Shown here: positions 34,200-42,969 of the stretch, one piece after another
How the letters are laid out: each line of letters begins with the position of its first letter
How positions within the stretch are numbered: position 1 is the stretch's first letter
NCBI GenBank assembly: GCA_963799365.1
Contig: CAWCWV010000015.1
Location: 372,001-436,000, forward strand
DNA length: 64,000 nucleotides
Reading direction: 5' to 3'
Source of the DNA: Marinirhabdus sp963799365
Lineage (GTDB): Bacteria > Bacteroidota > Bacteroidia > Flavobacteriales > Flavobacteriaceae
The notes under the pieces: model-generated
Database searches by the model: none
What the model was told of the DNA's origin: nothing
Seen by the model: the letters and a program-made list of their open reading frames with translations, nothing else
Made by a program: the position numbers and the translations under genes

Positions 34200-35228
34200 T
34201 TACTCCCAAGTAAGGGTAGCTTTTATGGGATAATGATCTGAAAAGGTAGTGTCTATGCGTTCAAAATTTAATACTTCAAAAGTTGGCGAAGTGAAAATAT
34301 AGTCTATCCGCATCGGAAAAAAATCGAAGGTAAAAGTCGTTCCCAACCCATTACCCTTTTCTAAAAACGCATCGTTCATCGTATCGCCCAAAAGTTGATA
34401 TACAAATGAAAATGGTGTATTATTAAAATCGCCCATCAATACCGTTGGATAGCGAGATTTTGTTTTGTGTGCGATAATTTTTTCGGCTTGTCGTTCCTGC
34501 TTTGCAAATGCTGAGGACAATCGCTTTCGAACCCGTGTTTTATCCTCTTCCTGCAATTCCTCTACAGAGGGTTTTATGCCAAAGGATTGCAAATGTAAAT
34601 TATATACTCGAACGGTGTCTTTTCCTACCACTACATCGGCATATAGGGTATTGTTAAAGGTGTCTTCAAAATCGAAAGCACCAGTGTTTATCAATTTATA
34701 CTTGGAAAAAATAGCGTGACCTAACTTATGATTTTCCTTACCATAATGTTTGTAGCTGTAGGGATAGTCTGAAAAATCTGTTGTGTTTTTCTCATAGTAT
34801 TCCTGAAGGCAAAGAATGTCTGGTTTTTCATTTTTTAAAATTTCAGAAAGTACTCTAGAGGTTTCATCCACGTTCCCTTGATCTTCATACAAGTTGAACA
34901 ATCTTACATTATAAGATAAAACAGAGAGCGTTTTTTGAGACTCCTTTGCATCACCTTCCGAAGAAAATTTATAAAAAGGATTAAAAATAAAATAGGCTAA
35001 TATTAAAGTAATCGCTGGAAGTAAGAAAATTCGTTTTCTTCTTAAAATCCAATACACCAAAAAGATAGCATTGAGCCATAACAATGGTAAAACAACAAGG
35101 CTTAACAACGATAAATTAGGAAATTTTTCTGGAGAAATGTATGGTAAAAAGAAAGATATAAGTAACAAAAATGCCACTATGGAATTTATCCAAAAGAGTA
35201 CTTTACCGAAAAACCCCAAATTTTTCAA
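34200..35228 (-). CDS. Endonuclease/exonuclease/phosphatase family membrane protein
   Basis: 342 residues: three N-terminal membrane helices (about 10-30, 38-58, 66-86), then an EEP domain with SYNVRLFN, CLQEYYE, MGDFNNTPFS and the final SDHYPI, i.e. the catalytic Asn, Glu, Asp-Asn and Asp-His residues. The active domain probably faces the periplasm. Substrate unknown (phosphodiester). Ends 2 bases from the lysA stop (convergent) and follows the rhomboid pair, 4 bases apart. Confidence 0.9.
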   Translation of the reverse strand: MKNLGFFGKVLFWINSIVAFLLLISFFLPYISPEKFPNLSLLSLVVLPLLWLNAIFLVYWILRRKRIFLLPAITLILAYFIFNPFYKFSSEGDAKESQKTLSVLSYNVRLFNLYEDQGNVDETSRVLSEILKNEKPDILCLQEYYEKNTTDFSDYPYSYKHYGKENHKLGHAIFSKYKLINTGAFDFEDTFNNTLYADVVVGKDTVRVYNLHLQSFGIKPSVEELQEEDKTRVRKRLSSAFAKQERQAEKIIAHKTKSRYPTVLMGDFNNTPFSFVYQLLGDTMNDAFLEKGNGLGTTFTFDFFPMRIDYIFTSPTFEVLNFERIDTTFSDHYPIKATLTWE

Positions 35229-35232
35229 TCGT

Positions 35233-36120
35233 CTAATCTTTACCTGCTTTAAATAGAAAATCCTTTTCAGCTTTTGTTAAACTCTCATAGCCACTCTTGC
35301 CAATTTTATCTAGGATAGCATCTACTTTTTTTTGTGTAGTATTCTTGTCTGCCCCACCACCAGAACGTGGAGTCGCCTTTGTTGTTGTTGTGCGATGTAC
35401 CTTTTTAAATGGTTTTTGTTTTCGGGTTTTAAAGAGGTTTACAAACCAATCCATAAAATTCTCGAACCATTTCCCAATATCATTCCCTTTTAAAAGCTGA
35501 GAACCGTACACATATCCAAAAAGAGCGCCCCCCATATGCGCTAACATGCCTCCAGGATTTCCACCACTTGGCAATCTTATGAGGTCTAGTAAGACTAAAA
35601 ATAACGCTATTTTCCATAGCTTGATGTTCCATTTAAAAATGCGCATTTCAGCATTTGGAGTATACGTGGCTATAAAAACCATCATCGCTGTCACTGCTCC
35701 AGATGCGCCAATGAGATAACTTCTGGAATTTTCAAAAACTGGAAATATATTATAAGATACTACGTATAACAATCCGCCAAATAATGCTCCTAAGAGATAC
35801 ACCGTTAAAAATCGTTTACCATCAAAAAGATTGAGCACAAAGTTTCCAAACCAGTACAGCCAAAGCATATTAAAGAGCAAATGCCAGAACCCAAAATGAA
35901 TAAATGCATATGTAATGAACGCCCAGGGTTGAATAATTAAATCACCAACAGCATCAGGTAACACAAACCATTTAACCAAACTTACTGGCGCTAGCTGTAT
36001 AAAAAAAGCAACTAGATTTACCACCAAGAAAATCGCCAAATTAATAACAATTAGCTTTATAATAATGCTTGAAGTTTTAAACTGATATGAAAGATTTTGT
36101 GTATTCATATTTAGTTCCAT
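35233..36120 (-). CDS. Rhomboid intramembrane serine protease (second of two)
   Basis: 295 residues, six membrane helices in the first 215 residues. Catalytic Ser140 in GASGAV and His195 in AHMGGALFG; the HLLFNMLWLYW helix 2 motif is present. Long basic C-terminal tail rich in Lys/Thr (about 235-295). It should cleave membrane-spanning substrates. Overlaps the first rhomboid gene by 10 bases, so the two are translated together. A start at residue 5 (MNTQNL) is also possible. Confidence 0.92.
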   Translation of the reverse strand: MELNMNTQNLSYQFKTSSIIIKLIVINLAIFLVVNLVAFFIQLAPVSLVKWFVLPDAVGDLIIQPWAFITYAFIHFGFWHLLFNMLWLYWFGNFVLNLFDGKRFLTVYLLGALFGGLLYVVSYNIFPVFENSRSYLIGASGAVTAMMVFIATYTPNAEMRIFKWNIKLWKIALFLVLLDLIRLPSGGNPGGMLAHMGGALFGYVYGSQLLKGNDIGKWFENFMDWFVNLFKTRKQKPFKKVHRTTTTKATPRSGGGADKNTTQKKVDAILDKIGKSGYESLTKAEKDFLFKAGKD

Positions 36121-36887
36121 CGGGTTTTATCAAAACTATTCTTTTTCCAGTAATAGGACATTATAAAACCTGCTAGTGCTCCCCCAATGTGAGCAAAATG
36201 AGCAATAGGGCCTATAGAATACGAAGTTAATCCAAAAAATAAGTCGATACATAAAACCCCTGGTACAAAATACTTCGCTTTAATAGGAATGGGTAAAAAT
36301 ATAAGCATTAATGGGGTATTCGGGAAGGTCATCGCGAAGGCAACCAGCACTCCATATAAGGCACCAGAAGCTCCTAGCATTGTGCCATAATAAGGATTTG
36401 TCAATTTAAAGAATAAATTTTCACCTACCACATTTTTTAAATTAAGTAAAGCTCCATTATTATTACTCTCTAGAACTGCAATTACATCAGCTTTATCTAT
36501 TCCTAATGCTACAATATCATTTAAGGTACTACTGTACTGAAAATATAATATACCTATATACAACAACAGTGACCCCAATCCAGCCGAAATATAAAAGAAA
36601 ATAAACTTTTTCTTTCCCCACATCTGTTCCAATGGCGTACCAAACATCCATACGCCAAACATATTAAAAAGGATATGATAAAATACAATACCACCACCCT
36701 GTTGGTAACTGGCGTGCATAAACATATGCGTAATAATTTGCCAAGGTTTAAACCCATCATTCAACGGAAAATGCATGGCAAACAGGCTGTTCATAAAATC
36801 GCCATTTGAGCCAATAAGCAATGTTGCCACCCAAAAAATAACGTTTATAATAATTATGTGCTTAACTGTATCGCTAATTCCTCTCAT
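36111..36887 (-). CDS. Rhomboid intramembrane serine protease (first of two)
   Basis: 258 residues from the ATG at 36887 (MRGISDTVKH); a longer in-frame ATG at 36938 would add 17 polar residues before the first helix and is less likely. Catalytic Ser174 in GASGALYGV and His233 in AHFAHIGGALAG, HILFNMFGVWMFG in helix 2. Together with the next gene it forms a tandem rhomboid pair downstream of mutL, the normal order in flavobacteria. Confidence 0.92.
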   Translation of the reverse strand: MRGISDTVKHIIIINVIFWVATLLIGSNGDFMNSLFAMHFPLNDGFKPWQIITHMFMHASYQQGGGIVFYHILFNMFGVWMFGTPLEQMWGKKKFIFFYISAGLGSLLLYIGILYFQYSSTLNDIVALGIDKADVIAVLESNNNGALLNLKNVVGENLFFKLTNPYYGTMLGASGALYGVLVAFAMTFPNTPLMLIFLPIPIKAKYFVPGVLCIDLFFGLTSYSIGPIAHFAHIGGALAGFIMSYYWKKNSFDKTRWN

Positions 36888-36938
36888 ATGTATTACCCGC
36901 GAAGGCGAATATCTTTTTGAACCCAAACCCGGGTTCAC

Positions 36939-38816
36939 TTAATTAAACTTCCTATCCAACTCATTGGTGTCAATAGTGACCAAAACTGGTCTGTTATCTG
37001 GAGAAACACTAGGTTCTTTACAGGCAAATAGCCTGTTTACCAAATGTTCCTGCGCTTCTTTGTTTAAAGGCATTCCCGTTTTTATCGCCATGCTTTTTGC
37101 CATGCTTTTTGCCAATAAATCGTTTTGACTAAACCCCGCATCTGGTACTTCTTCTCTAATATCGTTTACCAATTGTGCTAAGATAGTTTCTGCCTGACTT
37201 TCGGTTACTGCAACAGGAATTCCTTTAATTTCAAGGTGTTGTGTATTAATTTCTGAAAAAGCAAAACCTGTATGCTCCAACTGTTCCTGGATCTTATGTA
37301 AAATTTCAAGATCTGGCTTGGAAAATTGAAGTTGTAAAGGAAATAACAATTGCTGGCTTACTGCTTCCTGAACTGTAATATTTTTTAATAATTCTTCATA
37401 CAAGACCCTATAATGCGCCAAATGCTGATGAATCACTAACATCCCATTCTTAATAGCACTTACTATATACTTTTGCTGTAACTGAAACGTAGTGAACTGA
37501 TTTTCATTTTCTGAAGTAGAAAATAAACTACCCGTTATTTCGTCACTTTCAAATTCGATTGCGTCTGTTGAAGTTGCCTGACTTCTTTCTGCTGAAGGAA
37601 ACGAAGTGTTTGTTGCATCTTTCAGCCCAACATACAACGATTCCCAATGCTGTTGTTTCTCTCTTTTAAAGGGAAAGTTGATATTTCCTTGTCGTGGTTT
37701 ACGATCGTCTACAAAAGGATTAAAGTCGCTATCCACTTCAATTTTGGGCGCTGTAGGCTGTTTTTTACTGTATTCGTAAGGTGTTTCAAATCCAGTATCT
37801 TTATTGAAATCGAGTACCGGAGCTACACTAAACTGTCCCAAACTGTGTTTTACCGTAGCGCGAAGCATGGCATAAATACTATGCTCATCATCAAATTTAA
37901 TTTCAGTTTTTGTAGGATGAATGTTAATGTCGATAGATTTGGTGTTTACATCCAAAAAAAGAAAATAGCCTGGATGTGTGCCTGGCCTCAGCAAGCCTTC
38001 AAAAGCTGAGCTTACTGCGTGATGCAAATAAGAACTCTTTATAAAGCGATCGTTCACAAAAAAGAATTGTTCTCCCCTGCTCTTTTTTCCGAATTCTGGT
38101 TTTAGTACAAATCCTGAAACTTTTACAATTTCGGTTTCTTCGGAAACGGGTACCAGTTTTTCATTGGTTTTAGTTCCAAAAATGTTTACAATACGTTGTC
38201 TGGAGTTGCTCGCTGGTAAATTGAATACATCACTGCCATTGTGTACCATGGAAAATTCTATCTGCGGGTGTGCCAGCGCCACACGGTGAAACTCGTCAAT
38301 AATGTGGCGGGTTTCCACTGGATTACTTTTAAGAAAATTTCGGCGGGCGGGAATGTTATAAAACAAATTCTTTACTGAAATTGTTGTACCAGTGGGAACT
38401 ACTGCGGGTTCTTGTTCGGTAACATGGCTTCCTTCGATGGAAATAGTTGTGCCAATTTCAGCATCGTCTGTTTTGGTTTTAAGTTGTACGTGGGCAATAG
38501 CAGCAATAGATGCCAATGCCTCTCCCCGAAAACCTTTGGTGTGAAGATTAAAAAGATCGTCTGCAACTTTTATTTTGCTTGTGGCATGACGCTCAAAACA
38601 CAATCTGGCATCAGTGGTAGACATTCCCAAGCCATTATCTGTTACTTGCACAAGTGTTTTTCCTGCATCTTTAACTACTAAAGTAATGATGGAGGCTTTT
38701 GCATCAATGGCATTTTCCAATAATTCCTTTACAACCGAAGCTGGGCGTTGCACCACTTCTCCGGCAGCAATTTGGTTGGCAACATGATCTGGTAATAAGG
38801 CTATAATATCTGCCAT
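36939..38816 (-). CDS. mutL: DNA mismatch repair protein MutL
   Basis: 625 residues. GHKL ATPase: IAAGEVVQRPASVVKELLENAIDA (Glu32, Asn35), DNGLGM, TKGFRGEALASIAA. Middle transducer domain to about 330, linker, C-terminal dimerisation domain. The DQHAxxExxxxE endonuclease motif is degenerate (HQHLAHYRVLYEE, His in place of the first Asp). An in-frame 12-bp tandem duplication (gccatgcttttt, around 37088-37111) gives the repeated residues SMAKSMA near the C-terminus. Follows the gene at 38826 by 9 bases. Confidence 0.96.
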   Translation of the reverse strand: MADIIALLPDHVANQIAAGEVVQRPASVVKELLENAIDAKASIITLVVKDAGKTLVQVTDNGLGMSTTDARLCFERHATSKIKVADDLFNLHTKGFRGEALASIAAIAHVQLKTKTDDAEIGTTISIEGSHVTEQEPAVVPTGTTISVKNLFYNIPARRNFLKSNPVETRHIIDEFHRVALAHPQIEFSMVHNGSDVFNLPASNSRQRIVNIFGTKTNEKLVPVSEETEIVKVSGFVLKPEFGKKSRGEQFFFVNDRFIKSSYLHHAVSSAFEGLLRPGTHPGYFLFLDVNTKSIDINIHPTKTEIKFDDEHSIYAMLRATVKHSLGQFSVAPVLDFNKDTGFETPYEYSKKQPTAPKIEVDSDFNPFVDDRKPRQGNINFPFKREKQQHWESLYVGLKDATNTSFPSAERSQATSTDAIEFESDEITGSLFSTSENENQFTTFQLQQKYIVSAIKNGMLVIHQHLAHYRVLYEELLKNITVQEAVSQQLLFPLQLQFSKPDLEILHKIQEQLEHTGFAFSEINTQHLEIKGIPVAVTESQAETILAQLVNDIREEVPDAGFSQNDLLAKSMAKSMAIKTGMPLNKEAQEHLVNRLFACKEPSVSPDNRPVLVTIDTNELDRKFN

Positions 38817-38825
38817 GTAAATAGG

Positions 38826-39113
38826 CTAGCTAAAAATTGAAAGGTCAAAATCTAAAATCCACAAACAAACAAAAACCAGAATAAGAACGATAAAAAGAAT
38901 GGTTTTATTAAATACCCCATTGCTACGGGTACGACTCGCATAGCGTGCATCGCGCCAGTGAGAACCAAAATCGTTTTTATTATAGGTTTCGTAATACTTC
39001 TCGAATTTATTAGCGAAATTATACTCGTTTGCATCTTCTTTCCCTTTGTAGTAGCGGGGTGTGTAGTTGTAACGGTTGTTTTGTTTGGTACGTTTTAGTA
39101 AGCTAATTTTCAT
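38826..39113 (-). CDS. Small membrane-anchored protein (YTPRYYKG family)
   Basis: 95 residues. Positively charged N-terminus with NYTPRYYKGKED, then a helical middle, and one C-terminal membrane helix (about 71-90). Relatives in flavobacteria carry the same Y-T-P-R-Y-Y-K-G motif and are sometimes wrongly named riboflavin synthase subunit beta. Function unknown. It is the first gene of the mutL-rhomboid transcript and has a TAATTTTG box 17 bases upstream. Confidence 0.8.
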   Translation of the reverse strand: MKISLLKRTKQNNRYNYTPRYYKGKEDANEYNFANKFEKYYETYNKNDFGSHWRDARYASRTRSNGVFNKTILFIVLILVFVCLWILDFDLSIFS

Positions 39114-39130
39114 AATCCTTGAATTACCTT

Positions 39131-39138
39131 CAAAATTA
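39131..39138 (-). promoter_or_regulatory. -7 promoter box (TAATTTTG) for the 38826-39113/mutL operon
   Basis: Exact TAnnTTTG match on the minus strand, 17 bases upstream of the first ATG of the operon. Confidence 0.4.
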
Positions 39139-39203
39139 CTGAAAATGTCTCAGTTTTGAAGCGGTTTAACGGGTAATCTATAAACAATTTCTGTACCAGT
39201 TTG

Positions 39204-39854
39204 CTATTCGACTTCTTCTTCGATTTTGTAAATACTGGGAAGCGACCAATTAAAGGTAACTGCAAGCAATCGTATGGTGATTACAACAGAAAAAGAAATA
39301 ATAATTACCCAATTTTCAGATATAGGAAATTTCAGCAGTAGGAAATAAACCAATCCACCTAAAATACAAGCAGTTGCGTAAATATTTTTTCTAAAAATAA
39401 CTGGAATCTCATTACATAAAATATCGCGAATTACCCCTCCAAAACAAGCAGACATAGTTCCAAGTGCAATACAAATTAACGCTGGAAAGCCTGCAGCGAT
39501 TCCTTTTTCGACCCCTACAATCGTATACAAAGCGATCCCTATGGTATCGAACAAAAATAAAGAGCGACGCACATACCCCAGTTTTTTCCTAAAGATGATA
39601 GCAAGAATTGTGGCAATAATAATTACATACACAAATGTAAGGTTACGCATCCACACTACGTTTGCATCAATAAGTACATCACGTAATGTTCCACCTCCCA
39701 CCGAAGTTACAAAAGCAATTATGAAAATACCGAACACATCCAATTGCTTTTTCATCGCCGTAAGTGCTCCCGATACGGCGAATGCGATAGTCCCTAAAAT
39801 ATCTATGATTAGGAAAAGATCTACTGATGTGGAAGGAATTAAGGATACACTCAC
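39204..39854 (-). CDS. Trimeric intracellular cation channel (TRIC/UPF0126) family protein
   Basis: 216 residues with seven membrane helices in two repeats. Conserved blocks DILGTIAFAVSGALTA, TSVGGGTLRDVLI and CFGGVIRDILCNEIP are the duplicated GxxRD motifs of bacterial TRIC/YadS proteins. Likely an inner-membrane cation channel (K+). Overlaps the RDD gene by 4 bases. Confidence 0.92.
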   Translation of the reverse strand: MSVSLIPSTSVDLFLIIDILGTIAFAVSGALTAMKKQLDVFGIFIIAFVTSVGGGTLRDVLIDANVVWMRNLTFVYVIIIATILAIIFRKKLGYVRRSLFLFDTIGIALYTIVGVEKGIAAGFPALICIALGTMSACFGGVIRDILCNEIPVIFRKNIYATACILGGLVYFLLLKFPISENWVIIISFSVVITIRLLAVTFNWSLPSIYKIEEEVE

Positions 39855-40567
39855 ATGTTCTGGGTAAAATAGTTATAATCTTTTATCACTTTGTCTATAA
39901 AAGCTATCGGGGTCTCCTCGGGAGTGATTTCCATAACTTTAGCGAGGCGTGTTGTTAATTTTAGCACTACTCCATGATTTCCGTTATATTTTGCTTCCCA
40001 AAAGAGGTTTTTAATGGTACTCATTTCAGTATCTGTGAAAATGGTGACTTGTGGATACTTAGGTTTGTAATCATCTGGCAAATCTATCACTAATGTTTGC
40101 GAAAGGCTTATGGTTTTCTTTTCAGTAATTACGGTCGTAGCTGCAGCGATATCTCCTAAACGCTGGCCTTTACCATTCAATAAAACCGTTACTAAGGCTA
40201 AGGCACCACTGGTAATCGAAATATCGATAATGCGCAACAACCAACGGATAAAATAATTTGAAAATGATGGTTTAGAGCCGTCCAATTTTACGACCCTAAG
40301 TTTCATAAGCGCTTTTCCAGGGCTACGACCGTTCCAAAAAGTTTCCCACAATAAACTATATACGAAAATTGGTAAGCCCGCTGTCATATAGACAATAAAC
40401 ATATAGTCACTATCAAACTCCAGAGCAGATATAGCAATGGATATTAGAATTATATAAAGGAATATAATAAAGTAATCCACTATAAATGCCAAGACCCTTT
40501 CGCCAATCCCACCGACATTTTGCGCAATGTTTACATTTTGCGCTGTTTCTATTTGAAAATTATCCAT
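39851..40567 (-). CDS. RDD-family membrane protein
   Basis: 238 residues. RDD domain at about 20-150: GERVLAFIVDYFII (the Asp of the first helix), WETFWNGRSPGKALMKLRVV, and RLGDIAAAT (the second Asp). C-terminal soluble part of about 85 residues. RDD proteins may be ion or metabolite antiporters. It faces the SpoIIM-like gene across 33 bases, the typical start of the Bacteroidota MoxR block. Confidence 0.92.
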   Translation of the reverse strand: MDNFQIETAQNVNIAQNVGGIGERVLAFIVDYFIIFLYIILISIAISALEFDSDYMFIVYMTAGLPIFVYSLLWETFWNGRSPGKALMKLRVVKLDGSKPSFSNYFIRWLLRIIDISITSGALALVTVLLNGKGQRLGDIAAATTVITEKKTISLSQTLVIDLPDDYKPKYPQVTIFTDTEMSTIKNLFWEAKYNGNHGVVLKLTTRLAKVMEITPEETPIAFIDKVIKDYNYFTQNM

Positions 40568-40600
40568 TTAATATGTTACTTTGGAAAAAAAACTCCACGA

Positions 40601-41569
40601 ATGCGCGAAGCTGCTTTTGCGAAACAAAATAAAGACAAATGGCTAAGATTTGAAAATGTTCTGCGGAATAATATTCAAGTTCCTCCAGACGAATTGAGCG
40701 CTTTGTATGTGGAAATAACAGATCACCTTAGCTACGCACAGACTTTCTACCCAAAAAGTAACACATTAAATTATTTGAATGGAATCTCAGTTTTAGCACA
40801 TCAAAAAATTTATAAGACCAAACGAGAGTCCCGAAAACGGTTTATAACTTTTTACACTAAGGAGTTTCCGTTGTTTTTTGCCCAATACCAAAAGCAATTA
40901 CTTATTGCCTTTGTCACTTTTGCTATTTTTACAATTGTTGGCGCTTATTCTGCTGCAACAGACGGAGATTTTGTTCGGCTTATTTTAGGCGATACATACG
41001 TGAATATGACCATGCAAAATATTGAAGACGGCGACCCCATGAGGGTTTATAAAGATATGAACGAGCTTAATATGTCCTTGGGAATTACTATTAATAATAT
41101 TAGAGTAGCACTGATGGCGTTTGCATTTGGTTTGTTTTTGAGCCTGGGCACACTTTTTATTATCATGCAAAATGCCATTATGTTGGGATCGTTTCAATAT
41201 TTCTTTTACGAACAAGGATTGCTTTGGGAAAGTGCCAGAACGATTTGGATTCACGGAACTATAGAAATTTCAGTCATTATCATTGCTGCTTGTGCGGGAC
41301 TGGTTTTAGGGAATAGTATTTTATTTCCAGGCACCTATTCCAGGTTGCAATCTTTTGTAAGAGGTGCAAAAGATGGCGTGAAGATTTTAATTAGTACCAT
41401 TCCTTTTTTTATTGTGGCAGGCTTTTTAGAAGGCTTTGTAACCCGCCACACCGAAATGCCCGATTGGCTTGCTATTGTTATCATTGGCAGTTCCTTGTCA
41501 CTCATTTTATTTTATTATGTTTTTTATCCGTTACAATTGAAACGGAAATTAAGATTACTGCAAAAATAG
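40601..41569 (+). CDS. SpoIIM/DUF95-family membrane protein
   Basis: 322 residues from the ATG at 40601 (MREAAFAKQNKDKW); the 27 residues before it in the same frame overlap the divergent RDD start and are not part of the family. Five or six membrane helices from about 100 on, with the conserved NNIRVALMAFAFG and HGTIEISVIIIAA motifs of the SpoIIM family (membrane remodelling in sporulating bacteria; unknown role here). First gene of the plus-strand MoxR operon. Confidence 0.9.
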   Translation: MREAAFAKQNKDKWLRFENVLRNNIQVPPDELSALYVEITDHLSYAQTFYPKSNTLNYLNGISVLAHQKIYKTKRESRKRFITFYTKEFPLFFAQYQKQLLIAFVTFAIFTIVGAYSAATDGDFVRLILGDTYVNMTMQNIEDGDPMRVYKDMNELNMSLGITINNIRVALMAFAFGLFLSLGTLFIIMQNAIMLGSFQYFFYEQGLLWESARTIWIHGTIEISVIIIAACAGLVLGNSILFPGTYSRLQSFVRGAKDGVKILISTIPFFIVAGFLEGFVTRHTEMPDWLAIVIIGSSLSLILFYYVFYPLQLKRKLRLLQK

Positions 41570-41618
41570 TAACGCAACCCAAAACGAATAGACTTATTTC
41601 CAATCCATAATTATACAA

Positions 41619-42503
41619 ATGCAAGATTTCATTCAGTTTAAGAAACAGCGAGAGCTAGGCAGTATTTTAACCGATACTTTTAAGTTTATCCGTTTACAAT
41701 GGAAACCACTTTTCGGGTTAATTTTTCGTATTGCTGGCCCTGCGCTTATTCTTTTGGTTCTAGCCTATGTGTTTTATATGCAAACGGTTTTCGGTTCGCT
41801 CGGTGTCATAGATAACAATCCTTTCGTCTTTGGCAGCTCAGAATTTGGCTTCTCTTTAATCATATCACTTATCCTAATCATTTTGGCAGGAATTGCCTAT
41901 TACGGATTAATGTACGGTACCGTCATGTACAGCATACAATCGTATATAAAAAATAATGGTGAGATTGATAAAAAAGAAGTGATTGCAGGTGTTAAGAAGG
42001 ACTTCTGGAAACTTATGGGAATTAGTGTCCTAACGGGTTTAATGATTATAGTAGGTACTATAGTTTGTATTGCACCAGGTATTTATCTTGCAGTAGTATT
42101 AGCAACTACGTACGGTATTTTAATCTTTGAAAAACGTAGCGTAACAGAAAGCATAAGCTATAGCTTTGAGCTCATTAAAGGAGAATGGTGGATTTCATTT
42201 GCCACACTTTTGGTGGTTTTAATTCTTTATTATATTATCATCATGATTGCTCAAATCCCACAATACATCTACTTTTTCATTAAAATGTTTACGGTAGCAG
42301 AGACTATGTCTTCAGACCCATCAGGTATGTTCGATGGTATTTATATAGCCCTAAACGGTTTTGCGCTCATCATGCAATATATATTCTATGTGATTATTGT
42401 AATTACAACTGGGTTTATCTATTTCAATTTAAACGAAAAGAAAAATTTTACAGGAACTATAGAGACTATTGAGAGCTTGGGGGCCAGCCAGGACAAGGAG
42501 TAG
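41619..42503 (+). CDS. Polytopic membrane protein of the MoxR cluster
   Basis: 294 residues with six hydrophobic segments (about 31-52, 80-105, 140-165, 190-215, 235-260). Resembles the DUF975/glycerophosphodiester-phosphodiesterase-like membrane domain proteins that stand between SpoIIM and DUF4129 genes in flavobacteria. Function unknown; likely inner membrane. Stop codon overlaps the first unit of a 7-bp repeat array. Confidence 0.75.
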   Translation: MQDFIQFKKQRELGSILTDTFKFIRLQWKPLFGLIFRIAGPALILLVLAYVFYMQTVFGSLGVIDNNPFVFGSSEFGFSLIISLILIILAGIAYYGLMYGTVMYSIQSYIKNNGEIDKKEVIAGVKKDFWKLMGISVLTGLMIIVGTIVCIAPGIYLAVVLATTYGILIFEKRSVTESISYSFELIKGEWWISFATLLVVLILYYIIIMIAQIPQYIYFFIKMFTVAETMSSDPSGMFDGIYIALNGFALIMQYIFYVIIVITTGFIYFNLNEKKNFTGTIETIESLGASQDKE

Positions 42504-42557
42504 AGAGTAAAGAGCAAAGAACAGAGAACAGAGAACAGAGAACAGAGAACAGAGAAA
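42502..42557 (+). repeat. 7-bp tandem repeat array (AGAGAAC type), left side of the four-helix gene
   Basis: Eight units in register: AGAGAGT, AAAGAGC, AAAGAAC, AGAGAAC (four copies), AGAGAAA. The first unit includes part of the stop codon of the upstream gene. The inverted partner array is at 42934-42961. Confidence 0.95.
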
Positions 42558-42570
42558 GTAAACTTTCATT

Positions 42571-42933
42571 ATGGGAAAAAGTAGACACAATTATAAAAAC
42601 TTGAAAATCTGGCAACTAGGACTGGAAATTTCTTTAGAAATATCAGATTTATTAGACACTTTTCCAAAACACGAAATATACAACTTGACCTCTCAAATGA
42701 GTCGTTGTTCTATTTCAATGCCAAGTAATATTTCTGAAGGCTCTGCTAAAACAGACAAATCTTTCAGCAACTATTTAGATATTTCTCTTGGATCCTCTTT
42801 TGAGTTAGGAACTCAACTTATTATTGCAAAACATAAAAAATATATCAACCAAGAACAACTTGAAAAATTTGAACTAAAAATTGAAGAATGGCAAAAAATG
42901 ACAATGGGTTTCCAAAATGGTCTTAACCCTTAA
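42571..42933 (+). CDS. Four-helix-bundle protein (23S rRNA IVP / S23 family)
   Basis: 120 residues. KNLKIWQLGLEISLEISDLLDTFPKHEIYNLTSQMSRCSISMPSNISEGSAKT is the conserved core of the 23S intervening-sequence-type four-helix bundle family (also related to avd accessory proteins of diversity-generating retroelements). Such genes are scattered and mobile-looking in Bacteroidota; function unproven. It lies inside the MoxR operon, where it is not normally found, and is bracketed by inverted 7-bp arrays. Confidence 0.9.
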   Translation: MGKSRHNYKNLKIWQLGLEISLEISDLLDTFPKHEIYNLTSQMSRCSISMPSNISEGSAKTDKSFSNYLDISLGSSFELGTQLIIAKHKKYINQEQLEKFELKIEEWQKMTMGFQNGLNP

Positions 42934-42961
42934 TCTCTTCTCTATTTTCTATTTTCTTTAT
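42934..42961 (+). repeat. 7-bp tandem repeat array (TCTATTT type), right side of the four-helix gene
   Basis: Four units directly after the TAA stop: TCTCTTC, TCTATTT, TCTATTT, TCTTTAT. In reverse complement the units read AGA plus four bases, the same form as the left array. Confidence 0.85.
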
Positions 42962-42969
42962 TCAAAAAC

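Noticed and set aside
42571..42933. Diversity-generating retroelement, suggested by the avd-like four-helix protein
   Set aside because: No reverse transcriptase or template/variable repeats nearby.
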